This document shows positions 31,740 through 42,339 of a stretch of DNA of 64,000 nucleotides, in pieces; within the stretch, counting starts at the first letter, position 1, and each line of letters begins with the position of its first letter. The translations under genes and the position numbers were made by a program. Where the stretch lies: positions 37,465,289 to 37,529,288 of the forward strand of contig CM036768.1 in the NCBI GenBank assembly GCA_020796225.1. Reading direction: 5' to 3'. Under the pieces are notes generated by a model. The model was not told the DNA's origin and did not search any database. It saw only the letters and a program-made list of their open reading frames with translations. Origin of the DNA: Arion vulgaris (lineage: Eukaryota; Mollusca; Gastropoda; Stylommatophora; Arionidae).

Positions 31740-32140
31740 TCGAAAAAAAGACAACAAATGCAGTGGTTTAGACATTTAATGAGAATGAAATACAACCAAC
31801 CACCAATAGCAGCATACAGTAAAAAGAGATAGTGTCTTTCGTCGCCTCTATTATCTCTGAGGTCCATCTTTGCGTGGCCGGCCTTTGCTTTGTACCCATT
31901 GTATAGAGCAGCATTGCTATTTGAGGTGCACTGTCTGTTGGTAATCTGCTTACGTGGCGAACCATTTAATTTGTTGTTTCTTGATGAAGTCTAGTACTGA
32001 TGTTGTACCCACTTTTTCCTGATGTCTTCATTTCTCAAGCGGTCTCTTCTTGTTACACCGAATTCTGCGTAGACACTTCATCTCTGTCGTGACTAGTTTT
32101 CTACCGAAGTCGATTTTCAGTTTTCTTTAGATGGAATTTG
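31740..32140 (-). mobile_element. L3-type LINE C-terminal fragment
   Basis: Reading the minus strand in pieces gives a KWFGHLIRM-like segment, HTKARPRKDGP-like basic block and a (T)HLAIE-like end. Nucleotide similarity to 51990-52370 and to 48090-48520 is clear. Multiple frameshifts. Confidence 0.55.
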
Positions 32141-32177
32141 TGTATTCTAGCCTGAATGTGATAGACTAGTGCACCGT

Positions 32178-32302
32178 GTGACCCATCTAGGGAATTCTGA
32201 AACCACTAGAACAGGCCTAGCAATCTGACAGTGGTATAATGTGACCCATCTGGGGGATTCTGAAGCCACTGGAACAGGCCTAGCAAACCGACAGTGGTAT
32301 AA
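32178..32302. repeat. 63-bp tandem duplication
   Basis: gtgacccatctagggaattc at 32178 and gtgacccatctgggggattc at 32241; the two copies are about 90% alike. Confidence 0.9.
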
Positions 32303-32559
32303 TTTAATCTGTGCTCGTAGAATTATGAAGAGATTATCAATCCCGTATAGAATGGCTTCGTCATTCCGTGTGCGTATATTCTTTTATTTATTATCATTTC
32401 ATGTATTTGCACACAGATCTACTGTATATGCATAAATAGGCACCCGTCTTAATAACTATTTCCCCATATCAACTCGCTTTCGTATAACAATACAAGAGAA
32501 ACAGTAATCACATATTTTCATTTTAGGATCGTTAGGATGTTTCTGTCGTAGTCTATATG

Positions 32560-34698
32560 TAGTGTGGTCATCATCACCCGTGATGGACGAGCATCATATG
32601 TAGTGTTGTCATCATTACCCGTGATGGACGAGCATCATATGTAGTGTGGTCATCATTACCCGTGATGGACGAGCATCATATGTAGTGTGGTCATCATTAC
32701 CCGTGATGGACGAGCATCATATGTAGTGTTGTCATCATCACCCGTGATGGACGAGCATCATATGTAGTGTGGTCATCATTACCCGTGATGGACGAGCATC
32801 ATATGTAGTGTTGTCATCATTACCCGTGATGGACGAGCATCATATGTAGTGTGGTCATCATCACCCGTGATGGACGAGCATCATATGTAGTGTGGTCATC
32901 ATTACCCGTGATGGACGAGCATCATATGTAGTGTTGTCATCATTACCCGTGATGGACGAGCATCATATGTAGTGTTGTCATCATCACCCGTGATGGACGA
33001 GCATCATATGTAGTGTGGTCATCATTACCCGTGATGGACGAGCATCATATGTAGTGTGGTCATCATTACCCGTGATGGACGAGTATCATATGTAGTGTGG
33101 TCATCATTACCCGTGATGGACGAGCATCATATGTAGTGTGGTCATCATTACCCGTGATGGACGAGCATCATATGTAGTGTTGTCATCATCACCCGTGATG
33201 GACGAGTATCATATGTAGTGTTGTCATCATCACCCGTGATGGACGAGCATCATATGTAGTGTGGTCATCATCACCCGTGATGGACGAGCATCATATGTGT
33301 GTGGTCATCATCACCCGTGATGGACGAGCATCATATGTAGTGTTGTCATCATTACCCGTGATGGACGAGCATCATATGTAGTGTTGTCATCATCACCCGT
33401 GATGGACGAGCATCATATGTAGTGTGGTCATCATTACCCGTGATGGACGAGCATCATATGTAGTGTTGTCATCATCACCCGTGATGGACGAGCATCATAT
33501 GTAGTGTTGTCATCATCACCCGTGATGGACGAGCATCATATGTAGTGTGGTCATCATTACCCGTGATGGACGAGCATCATATGTAGTGTTGTCATCATTA
33601 CCCGTGATGGACGAGCATCATATGTAGTGTTGTCATCATCACCCGTGATGGACGAGCATCATATGTAGTGTGGTCATCATTACCCGTGATGGACGAGCAT
33701 CATATGTAGTGTGGTCATCATTACCCGTGATGGACGAGCATCATATGTAGTGTGGTCATCATCACCCGTGATGGACGAGCATCATATGTAGTGTTGTCAT
33801 CATCACCCGTGATGGACGAGCATCATATGTAGTGTGGTCATCATCACCCGTGATGGACGAGCATCATATGTAGTGTGGTCATCATTACCCGTGATGGACG
33901 AGCATCATATGTAGTGTTGTCATCATTACCCGTGATGGACGAGCATCATATGTAGTGTTGTCATCATTACCCGTGATGGACGAGCATCATATGTAGTGTG
34001 GTCATCATTACCCGTGATGGACGAGCATCATATGTAGTGTTGTCATCATTACCCGTGATGGACGAGCATCATATGTAGTGTTGTCATCATCACCCGTGAT
34101 GGACGAGCATCATATGTAGTGTTGTCATCATCACCCGTGATGGACGAGTATCATATGTAGCGTGGTCATCATTACCCGTGATGGACGAGCATCATATGTA
34201 GTGTTGTCATCATCACCCGTGATGGACGAGTATCATATGTAGTGTTGTCATCATCACCCGTGATGGACGAGCATCATATGTAGTGTGGTCATCATCACCC
34301 GTGATGGACGAGCATCATATGTAGTGTGGTCATCATCACCCGTGATGGACGAGCATCATATGTAGTGTGGTCATCATCACCCGTGATGGACGAGCATCAT
34401 ATGTAGTGTGGTCATCATCACCCGTGATGGACGAGCATCATATGTAGTGTTGTCATCATCACCCGTGATGGACGAGCATCATATGTAGTGTGGTCATCAT
34501 TACTCGTGATGGACGAGCATCATATGTAGTGTGGTCATCATCACCCGTGATGGACGAGCATCATATGTAGTGTGGTCATCATCACCCGTGATGGACGAGC
34601 ATCATATGTAGTGTGGTCATCATCACCCGTGATGGACGAGCATCATATGTAGTGTTGTCATCATTACCCGTGATGGACGAGCATTATATGTAGTGTGC
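32560..34698. repeat. 41-bp satellite array, about 52 copies
   Basis: gtgatggacgagcatcatat recurs at exactly 41 bp (32581 and 32622). Variation is almost confined to two sites: tgtgg/tgttg and catcacccg/cattacccg, giving four unit types in irregular order. One 39-bp unit lies near 33290. The unit holds two small overlapping palindromes (catcac-cc-gtgatg and gatg-gacgag-catc). No long open frame crosses it. Confidence 0.95.
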
Positions 34699-34875
34699 TG
34701 TGAAACAAGTGTAATTCGTCACTCCTGTTGTATCCTTTGCTCAATAAAGGCCTTGTAATCGAAACGTTGCTGTGTATTGCTACTGGTTTTGTATTTGTAA
34801 AACTACAGTACTTTGTTATTACGTGTTTCTCCATTGCTTCATAGTTTTACTGCGGTCTTCCCTTATATCGACAGT
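34699..34875 (+). repeat. PLE terminal-repeat fragment
   Basis: Follows the satellite without a gap: ttgctcaataaaggccttgt then aatcgaaacgttgctgtgta, aaactacagtactttgttat and ttactgcggtcttccc. Shared with 17762, 40690-40810, 58770-58905 and, inverted, 39905-40000. Confidence 0.7.
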
Positions 34876-34879
34876 AACA

Positions 34880-35065
34880 CCCAAGAACGAATGGGCTATT
34901 ATACTCAAAAATTAAGTGAGCTGAGAAGCATCATGTGGCCACACACCCAGTCGACCTAAAATCTAAGCTTTGGGAACCTGACAGACCTGAAGCTGACTGC
35001 CCAGTTTGTGGTCCACAGTAAACCAAGTGCATGACCAGAGATTGCTGAAGAAGAAGAAGATACTC
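34880..35065 (+). mobile_element. L8 RNase H LINE 3' tail fragment
   Basis: gacctgaagctgactgccca and gtttgtggtccacagtaaac match, on the opposite strand, 50680-50760 at the end of the L8 LINE. It ends in gaagaagaagaag. Confidence 0.5.
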
Positions 35066-35570
35066 AAGAAACACTGCTACAAATAACTTAACAACGAAGT
35101 ATCAGATACAGAAAAATACAACAAAACATCATCATCATCTAGGTGCGTATCCTTTTTAGGATGTTGCTCTCTTTGCAGCACATCTGAAATTCACTCTGAA
35201 GTTCACCCACTTCGTCGATGGTCATGTTCAACAAAACAACACAAGAAAACAACACAACAAAACAACACATCAGATATTCACAACATTTGTGAACATTGAT
35301 TCTTTTGTCACAATTTCACGTCGATATGTCGTTGTGTGACAAGGTGGGAAAGTTGCATCTAGGCAAACCTGGTCGGAAGTATCACAAAGTGGAAGGACGT
35401 GTTATTCAATAATCATGATCACTGGTGCATTTCATCATTATCCATTACTTTGTTCTGAGCAGAACATTGCCACCCTAACAGTCCTTCAGAATTAATTTCT
35501 CTAATAGGGAACATATTCCGCCTCTGCTGCCGTCTTTGTCAAATTATGTTACCGCCCATGTGATGCCGGA
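35066..35570. other. Mostly unrecognised; (aacaacac)-rich patch
   Basis: 35225-35270 is a short caaaacaacac-type repeat. A block at 35130-35200 (ggatgttgctctctttgcag) recurs near 48605-48660, evidence of another unnamed dispersed repeat. Confidence 0.5.
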
Positions 35571-35571
35571 G

Positions 35572-35810
35572 CCACAAGGGAGCAAAGAATAGTAACAATG
35601 CGAACTACAACGCATGTCTTAAGAGGCGACTGAGGTAGATGCCTAGGGAAGCTACCTTAGTAAATAAAAAAGCATCACAGAAATCGGATGTGTTGGACTA
35701 CTTGTAGGCGCATAACTGACACAACGTACAATCGCTCTTAGGCTCAGATCGCAAACAAATGAACAAAAGGGATAAACAAGTGGTCGATATCGAGCGTTTG
35801 AAGAAGAAAT
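35572..35810 (+). mobile_element. SINE-V copy
   Basis: gggagcaaagaatagtaaca, core gtcttaagaggcgactgagg, gggaagctaccttagtaaat, 3' end gatatcgagcgtttgaagaagaa. Confidence 0.8.
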
Positions 35811-35921
35811 CATGTTACATCCTGGATCTATCTTTTTCATGGTCTTCCTCCTCTCCTCTATACCGCGACGTCTCCTTCCATAACGAATTTCTCTAACTTC
35901 GTGTTCTTTCATATGCTTCAA

Positions 35922-36335
35922 TTATCATCATCATCAGGTGCCGTGCCGGCTGTCGTAAACGATCATGTATCTCTACAAATCTCTGTCTTTGGTGTTTGCT
36001 ATCAACTCAGATGATGGCGCTCTACCGTGCCATGAAGTCTGGCTATCCAAAAGTTTCTCTCTGTCTTCCTCTGTCTCGTCTACACTTGATTTACCTGTTG
36101 TAACAATGTGTTCTGAACCTCCCCTTCTCATCACATGTTCGAAAAATGAGGATTGCCTCTTTCTTATATTAATGATAAGCTTTCTCTGTGTTGTGATCTC
36201 ATTCAACACTTCAGCATTAATCATTTTAGCAGTTTATCGGATTCTCATAATTCTTATGTAAAACCACATCTCTGTGGCCCTCAGAGATTTTTCGATCTGT
36301 GTGTTTATTATCCATGACTCGCATCTGTATATCAG
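35922..36335 (-). mobile_element. L6 LINE C-terminal fragment
   Basis: The minus frame 36224-35973 reads TTQRKLIINIRKRQSSFFEH, VMRRGGSEHIVTTGKSSVDE, then SQTSWHGRAPSSELIANTKD. The complement of a (tgatgat)n tail sits at 35922-35937. The sister copy at 48660-49160 is better preserved. Confidence 0.75.
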
Positions 36336-36755
36336 TTATGTAAATCATATTTGTAGCATCCGTCATTTTTCAGTGAACTTAGATTTACAATTAATGATAG
36401 ATTTAAGAAAAAGATTAGATAACAATTTGGGGTCACCGATAGCGAAACTGATAACAATTTACGTTAATGATCACGAGCAGTAGACATTCTGTGATTAGTG
36501 GTTAGCTTTGATCAAAATTCCTGCGTGTACATAGTACGGGGTCGGATGTCGGACTGCAGGTTAACAGATCCTTTGCTAGAGTATCTAAATAACAAATACC
36601 TCAGAAGTCGGAGTAAGATTCGCCTGAGTGTCGATGTTGAGAAAAGCAAGTTTTCACGCAAAAAACATGAAGAAACACCAAATTAGACGCCGTGACTACG
36701 CTTGAATTCTTAGCGGAAAAACGCTAAAAATATACGTATGTATTTGTAACTAAAA
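36336..36755. other. No recognisable feature
   Basis: Unique-looking sequence with short open frames only. Confidence 0.45.
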
Positions 36756-37068
36756 CACATTAAACAAAAGTAAACTTTGCTACAAACAAAACAAATTTAA
36801 CAAAGTTAAACTTAACTACAAAAACAAAACATGTTCAACAAAGTTAAACTTAACTACAAACAAAACACATTTAACAAAGTTAAACTTAACTCTAAACAAA
36901 ACACCTTTAACAAAGTTAAACTTAACAACAAACAAAACACATTTAGCAAAGTTAAACTTAACTACAAACAAAACACATTTAACAAAGTTAAACTTAACTA
37001 CAAACAAAACACATTTAACAAAGTTAAACTTAACTCTAAACAAAACACATTTAACAAACTTAAGATCT
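36756..37068. repeat. 36-bp tandem array, about 9 copies
   Basis: acatttaacaaagttaaact recurs every 36 bp. The period is a multiple of 3, so both strands stay open (12-residue repeats such as FNKVKLNYKQNT on plus). Low-complexity and without a gene context. Confidence 0.9.
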
Positions 37069-37069
37069 A

Positions 37070-37550
37070 GTAACAACAAACTAAAAAAACTAAAGAAAGT
37101 TAAGTATCCTAAACACCCTCTTACCTACATCAATAAAAAAAAATGTTTTAGAACTACCAACATGTAATTTCAACAGATTCGTTTTCCCCCAGATTACCCC
37201 TTTGTCTACATCCCCCCTATCATCAATTCCACCTTTGTTCAACCATTATTCTTTTGAAACTCAATAGCGAATCAGACAACATCAAAGTCAAAAATTACAT
37301 TTGGTCTGGAGTTTAGACTGTTACTAATGCCATTATAAGCTCTTGCACATCTCCCTATATTTCATGCAAATCTATTGCACCCATTCACACAATAGAAAAC
37401 AGATCGGTTAACAGCACTAACTTACTTTCTATTTCTAGAATGAAACCTTTGATGTTGAAATAGTTTTAGATTTCATGAGTTGAACACTGACATTTTCGAA
37501 GGAATAAATGTAGTTTCATAAGAAATATAGCTGTTTTTAAGCGTTGAATT
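37070..37550. other. No recognisable feature
   Basis: AT-rich; no repeats, RNA genes or credible frames seen. Confidence 0.5.
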
Positions 37551-37554
37551 CGCC

Positions 37555-37755
37555 CTTCTGCCCCGCCTGTTCGTAGCGCGTTGGACTACGGGTGATTAGC
37601 CCTCTGTGTGTGCGGGTTCAATTCCGCGGGATGGCAGAAAAAGCCACAGATTCCCCAGATTTACGGTGTTCGTGGCACCGAACCGAAGGTTACGATGTCC
37701 ATGGCACCGAGCCGAAGAGCTGAAAAGCTCAAGTGCTTCTGGATCGGAAAAAAAG
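37555..37755 (+). mobile_element. SINE-C copy
   Basis: Sense copy: tagcgcgttggactacgggt (box A), gggttcaattccgcggga (box B), body, then gcttctggatcggaaaaaaa tail. Least diverged member in the window. Confidence 0.85.
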
Positions 37756-37767
37756 CGTTGAATTAAC

Positions 37768-38024
37768 CGTGTGTTGCCGGGGCCTGTAAGGAAGGCAAGA
37801 AATAGTAACACTGCAAACTAAACATGGCATGTCGTAAGAGGCGATTGAGGTAGGGCATAGGGAAGCTACCATAGTAAATATAAAGTATCGCAGGAATTGA
37901 ATGTACTGACCAAATTGTAGACAAATAACTGTCATAACGTACAATCGCTCTTACTTCAGAACACATGCAAATCACAAAGAGTGGTGGTTAACAACTTGTT
38001 AATATGAAGCGTTCGAATGAGAAA
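37768..38024 (+). mobile_element. SINE-V copy
   Basis: ggggcctgtaaggaaggcaa, core gtcgtaagaggcgattgagg, atagggaagctaccatagta and the aagagtggtggttaacaact 3' block. Confidence 0.8.
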
Positions 38025-38089
38025 ATGAAGCGTTTAATTATGTCATTAAATTCAATGTTTATATAGAATCTCTCAAAGTTATATGTTCT

Positions 38090-38245
38090 TAGTGATGTTA
38101 TCGATAGCGTACTTGATAACACCCTGCGCTATTGACTCCATGTCGTGGAGATTACTGGGTTTGAGTCCAGATTGGGCTCATTTTCGTTGTGCACACAATG
38201 ATGCTCGTCCATCATGGATGATGATGACCACAATTTTCATCCAAG
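38090..38245 (+). mobile_element. SINE-like element carrying one 41-bp satellite unit
   Basis: tcgatagcgtacttgataac, then a tRNA-box-B-like ctgggtttgagtccagatt, then a body with atgatgctcgtccatcatgg and atgatgatgaccacaa. The last two blocks are the reverse complement of the 41-bp satellite unit with few changes. The head recurs at 54238-54290. Confidence 0.6.
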
Positions 38246-38290
38246 GGAATGTAGTTGTATTATGTTTGTCTGTGTGTGCGTAGATAACTA

Positions 38291-39745
38291 TAGTCCGTTC
38301 AACAACTCATGCCTTCAGTCCAATGCGAATTGTAGCAAAACCATCAGTTCCACAGTAGCGAAACTTTGCATCCAACCTTAGAATTATACCGACGCAAATG
38401 TCTGATGGAAGAAATTGCTACAGGAAACCTGGATTTTGTAATATAACGGTTTCCTTTGATGTTGGCGGCATATTTGGCAAGTCTGATACAGAATTTTAGT
38501 TTTTACAGTAAACGCACACATATGACATTTATGACAAGTCTCATGCAAAGGCGTATCATCTCAGTTTATACATTTGGGCCAATGTTGATACTTGCAATAC
38601 AGTCATGATATAAACAAGAAATGTAGACATAGTTGTATTATTGTTTTTAAATAACTTACATTGCAGTTAAAATTAGCTGCCATGTCATAATGCCACTCCC
38701 CTTTCACGTCCAGGCTTGGAACTGACAATGGCGAAGCTCAAGTAGTAGCATGTCCCTTGCGGAACGTCGCATTCATTACAGCCCGCCTGAAAAGCTCTAT
38801 GTCTCTTGCAAGTTCTCCTGCTTCTTCCAGCTTCATGTTCAAGGTTTCTTTGATGTCATGCTGCCATCTTCGTCTTGGTCGTCCCCTGACTTGTTTTCCA
38901 GGAACCATGCCTTCCATTACCACTCTCTCCAGACCACTGTGGCGTTTAATGTGGACAAAATATTTCATTTTCCGGGACATGATGTTATTTGTGAGCCAAT
39001 GCTCCTTGATATTCAGGTCTTGTATGATGTCTTTGTTTCTTCTCTTCTCTGTCCAGGATGTTCTAAGAACTTTTCAATAGCACCTTGTTATGGCGGAGCT
39101 ACTGGAGTGATTATTTTCAAATTGCTACTTCTTCGTTACAATGTGCGTGTGTTAACATATGTGGTAGGGAGGTATCACAATAATGAAATAGTTCTTTTCT
39201 CTGGTTATTGTATACTGTAGTACAGATGACCCATATGTGCCTCTTTGCGGAAATGCACGTTTAGCATTATTGATACTTTTGCATTGTAACTTCAAACTCA
39301 TTAGAAATGTTATACCAATGTCTGTTTTGAGAAGTCAACAATATGACTCAATAGCCTCACACTAATTTCGATATACGCCTTTAACTAAAAGTCTATCTTC
39401 CACTAATGACGTCAATTGTTTACCATGTTCAAGCCCGATTCTATTCGGTGCATGAAAAATGCAAGAATTGTTTAAAAAACCATAGATTTCGTCCTGAATG
39501 TTGCTATTTTTGTCCTCAATGTATTAAATGTCTGTAACATTAGTGTTTTTCAACCAAACTAATGGACGCGTTAAATATATAGCACAAAGAAGGAAACTTC
39601 TAGACGGTATGATTGTTTGAATGGCAAAAAATATTTTGTAGCGTCGGGAACGTGTGTTGTTTACATGCAAGTTTTCAAGTTATTTCATCAAATGGTTACA
39701 AAGATACACGTTTTTATCTATGGGCATGACAAGTTGAACGGACTA
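38291..39745. mobile_element. 1.46-kb element with TA-flanked inverted termini
   Basis: Left end tagtccgttcaacaactcat and right end (complement) tagtccgttcaacttgtcat match for 13 bp and then 5 of the next 7 (tcatgcc follows in both). TA lies outside both ends (38289-38290 and 39746-39747). No transposase frame is seen; the interior holds an L5 LINE fragment. A Tc1/mariner-like nonautonomous DNA element is the likeliest class, but the termini match nothing I recognise. Confidence 0.55.
38738..39095 (-). mobile_element. L5 LINE C-terminal fragment
   Basis: The minus frame 38980-38738 reads MSRKMKYFVHIKRHSGLERV, VMEGMVPGKQVRGRPRRRWQ, HDIKETLNMKLEEAGELARD, FRRAVMNATFRKGHATT and natural stop. The upstream part to about 39095 is similar in nucleotides only. 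It lies within the TA-flanked element. Confidence 0.75.
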
Positions 39746-39906
39746 TAGTGGACTTAAAATGTTCTTGTACAGTGTGAGCAAGGTATACTTGCATTTGTGG
39801 GGAGTTTTACTGGCTTTATATTTTGACATTTTTTTTCCATCCGTGCAGTTCTACCTGCCTCACAGATCGAAGAACCGTGTCAAAGAAGTGTACACACAAT
39901 AGTAGT
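39655..39906. repeat. About 250-bp direct repeat flanking the PLE, left copy
   Basis: From tgttgtttacatgcaagttt through ttgaacggactatagtg to gtacacacaatagta. The left third is the right end of the TA-flanked element. The second copy is 40823-41130. Confidence 0.85.
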
Positions 39907-40810
39907 GAAATACAAACAAAGTACTATAGTTTTACAAAATACAGAAACAGTGACGATAAACAGCGACGTTTCGACCAACAAGGCCTTTATCAAGCAAACG
40001 AACAAACAGGATTGACAAATTAAAATGAAACACAAATGGACGACCAAATACAAACGTATCTAAGGAAAATCTGGAATAAAAACGAATAACGAAATAAATG
40101 TAACACAAAAACTAGAAATAGAACGGAAAAGAAACAATGAAACATCTAGTAAATATATAACTTGAATACATGCAACATATACCCATATAGATTACAAAGC
40201 ATGGGAAGAGAAAGTACTAAGAAGCATAAGAATGTAATACGTTGAGCCCGCGTGGTCGCAAGGTACCATACAAAGAAATCAACCGATTCTCCAGAGCAAA
40301 TCGACTACGATCATCCGAGGAATATGATCGGATGGCTGTGACCTGGACATCATGAGCACCTAAATGGCCAGTATCATTGAAATGGGTAGCTACATGGGTC
40401 ACAGAGCATGGGCGTATGTCGCGTAAGTGTTGGGCGAATCGGTCACTGAGCCTCTTGCCTGTCTCGCCGATATAAGCCTTGTTACACCGCTTACAGATAA
40501 TGGCATAGATAAGATTACGGGACTCGCATGTGAACCCATCGTCAATAAGAAACGTGCCTAAAGGAAAAGATACAGTACGCGTCTGTATCACATAAGCACA
40601 CGTGTTGCAACGCCGACGACCACACTGGACAGTGCCAAAAGGAGTCTGGATATTGGACTTAAGGCGACTGTGTACCAACATATCCTTAAGACTTCTGTCC
40701 CGTCTGTTGGTCGAAACGTTGCTGTATTTTGTCATTGTTTTTGTAATTTGTAAAACTACAGTACTTTGTAATTACGTGTTTTGCCAATCAAATAGTTTTA
40801 CTGCAGTTCC
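39907..40810 (-). mobile_element. Penelope-like element, 5'-truncated, with inverted terminal pieces
   Basis: Encodes the GIY-YIG part of a PLE. Terminal-repeat sequence is present at both ends in opposite orientation: plus-oriented at 39950-40005 (cagcgacgtttcgaccaaca, then aggcctttatcaagcaaacg) and minus-oriented at 40700-40800 (gttggtcgaaacgttgctgt, then aaaactacagtactttgtaa). No reverse transcriptase domain is left. PLEs are known for partial, permuted or inverted terminal repeats, which fits. Confidence 0.75.
40217..40735 (-). CDS. PLE C-terminal GIY-YIG endonuclease domain, truncated ORF
   Basis: 172 codons. After a start made of terminal-repeat sequence (about residues 1-10), RRDRSLKDMLVHSRL (11-25) is the linker that normally follows the PLE reverse transcriptase. 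Then comes a cysteine cluster CGRRRCNTC (38-46), which together with CKRCNK (81-86) suggests a zinc-binding site. The nuclease domain follows: IYAIICKRCNKAYIGETGKR (76-95) with the YIG signature, the Arg of SDRFAQHL and a downstream Glu in ALENRL. This domain nicks target DNA to prime reverse transcription. The RT half is missing, so the ORF cannot support transposition, but the nuclease frame itself has no stop. The start Met is probably accidental. Confidence 0.8.
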   Translation of the reverse strand: MTKYSNVSTNRRDRSLKDMLVHSRLKSNIQTPFGTVQCGRRRCNTCAYVIQTRTVSFPLGTFLIDDGFTCESRNLIYAIICKRCNKAYIGETGKRLSDRFAQHLRDIRPCSVTHVATHFNDTGHLGAHDVQVTAIRSYSSDDRSRFALENRLISLYGTLRPRGLNVLHSYAS

Positions 40811-40822
40811 ATATATATATGT

Positions 40823-41130
40823 TGTTTACATGCAAGTTTTCAAGTTATTTCATCAAATGGTTACAAAGATACACATTTTTATCTATGGGCATGACAAGTT
40901 GAACGGACTATAGTGAGCACGTTGCGGACTTAAAATGTTCTTGTACAGTGTGAGCAAGGTATACTTGCATTTGTGGGGAGATTTACTGGCTTTATATTTT
41001 GACATTTTTTTTTCAATCCGTGCAGCTCTATCTGCCTCGCAGGTCGAAGAACCGTGTTGAAGAACCGTGTCGAAGAACTGTGTCGAAGAACCGTGTCGAA
41101 GAACCGTGTCGAAGAAATGTACACATAATA
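40823..41130. repeat. About 250-bp direct repeat flanking the PLE, right copy
   Basis: Matches 39655-39906 in order, with an 11-bp insertion after ctatagtg and an expanded (gtcgaagaaccgt)n run at 41043-41113. Confidence 0.85.
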
Positions 41131-41131
41131 G

Positions 41132-42080
41132 TACACGGTTGAACTACAGAAACCCTGATTCCTGTATTTGAGAATCTCTATTACAAATACATCTGAAATC
41201 GAAGTAGGCTCCAGTGTTCCCCTACCTTCCTTGAATTATGTGGCTCTCAATTCAATACCTGCTTACGTCACATAGACATCTACATTGCTCTTTCACTCAT
41301 TCCGCACTAACTGCCGCACGGTGCGTCAAAATTGTCTATTAAAATAACCCATCTGCCGCACATTGCGCCATCCATTGTTTCAGTTAAAATTAGTGCTAAA
41401 TTGACCACAACGAATTCTAATACATTTTCCGGTTTTAATTTACAAAAAAGTTATCTATTTTATCATCGGGTTCCAATGAAGAGTTTTTGAAGTAAAAAGA
41501 TTTAATTTCATTAAATTAAATTATATTTATGGAAAGAAAATGTGCACACAAAAAGAACTCGGTCACAATGCATTTACACAAATCAGTAGTGAATGCGTTA
41601 AGGAGAATAAAAAATACAAGAACAAAATTATTCATTTAGTTTCTGATGTTAATAACCCATAGCTTGTCACGACTAACTCAATTTAATACTGGATAATGCT
41701 AGAATGATAACCCTAGATCTATCCCCGTTATAATTTTCTTTTTGTCTATGCTCTCATAGAAGTTATCGATTGAATAATTCTCAGTCTTACACTTCCAAAA
41801 TATAGTACCCCTGGTCAAGTCTTGTATTGTTCTTGCGGTAGATCGTAGAGCAATATAGATCGAGGTCTTGATTAGAGTCTTATTAATGGCCATTTTGCGG
41901 AACGGTCTCAGAATTTTGACGCCGCCATGTCTCATACGAACATCTCAGAATATTCTACAAATGTGTCTTGTATAACATCTCGCAATATATTTCTATGTTT
42001 ATGTCTAATAATTAATGTGATTTTCAGGAGAGAGGTATCCTTGTTAACTATATTTTCTTGTCTCCAGATCCACTTTTGTG
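41132..42080. other. No recognisable feature
   Basis: AT-rich. The longest frame (41699-41935, minus, 78 codons) has no known domain. Confidence 0.5.
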
Positions 42081-42081
42081 G

Positions 42082-42331
42082 TGCTGGGGCTCACAAGGAG
42101 CAAAGAATAGTACCACTGCGACCTACAATGCATGTCGTAAGAGGCGACTGATGTAGGGGTCTAGGGAAGCTATCCTAGTAAATAAAAAGCTTAGCAGAAA
42201 TCGGATGTGCTGGACCACTTGTAGGCACATAACTGGCACAACGTACAACCACTCTTAAGCTCAGATCACATACAAATCACACAGAGTGGTTAACAAGTGG
42301 TCGATATGGAGCGTTGGAAGAAGAAGAATCT
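42082..42331 (+). mobile_element. SINE-V copy
   Basis: ggggctcacaaggagcaaag, core gtcgtaagaggcgactgatg, gggaagctatcctagtaaat, ggttaacaagtggtcgatat and ggaagaagaagaa tail; close to the family consensus. Confidence 0.85.
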
Positions 42332-42339
42332 TCCAGAAC

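Noticed and set aside
32560..34698. The 41-bp satellite as a hammerhead-encoding satellite (ggacga and gatg motifs resemble parts of the core).
   Set aside because: Neither strand has CUGANGA followed by a stem and GAAA; the ggacgag string lacks the required A run.
32560..34698. A CRISPR-like array (many short repeats).
   Set aside because: There are no unique spacers: units are contiguous 41-bp tandem copies, and the context is eukaryotic.
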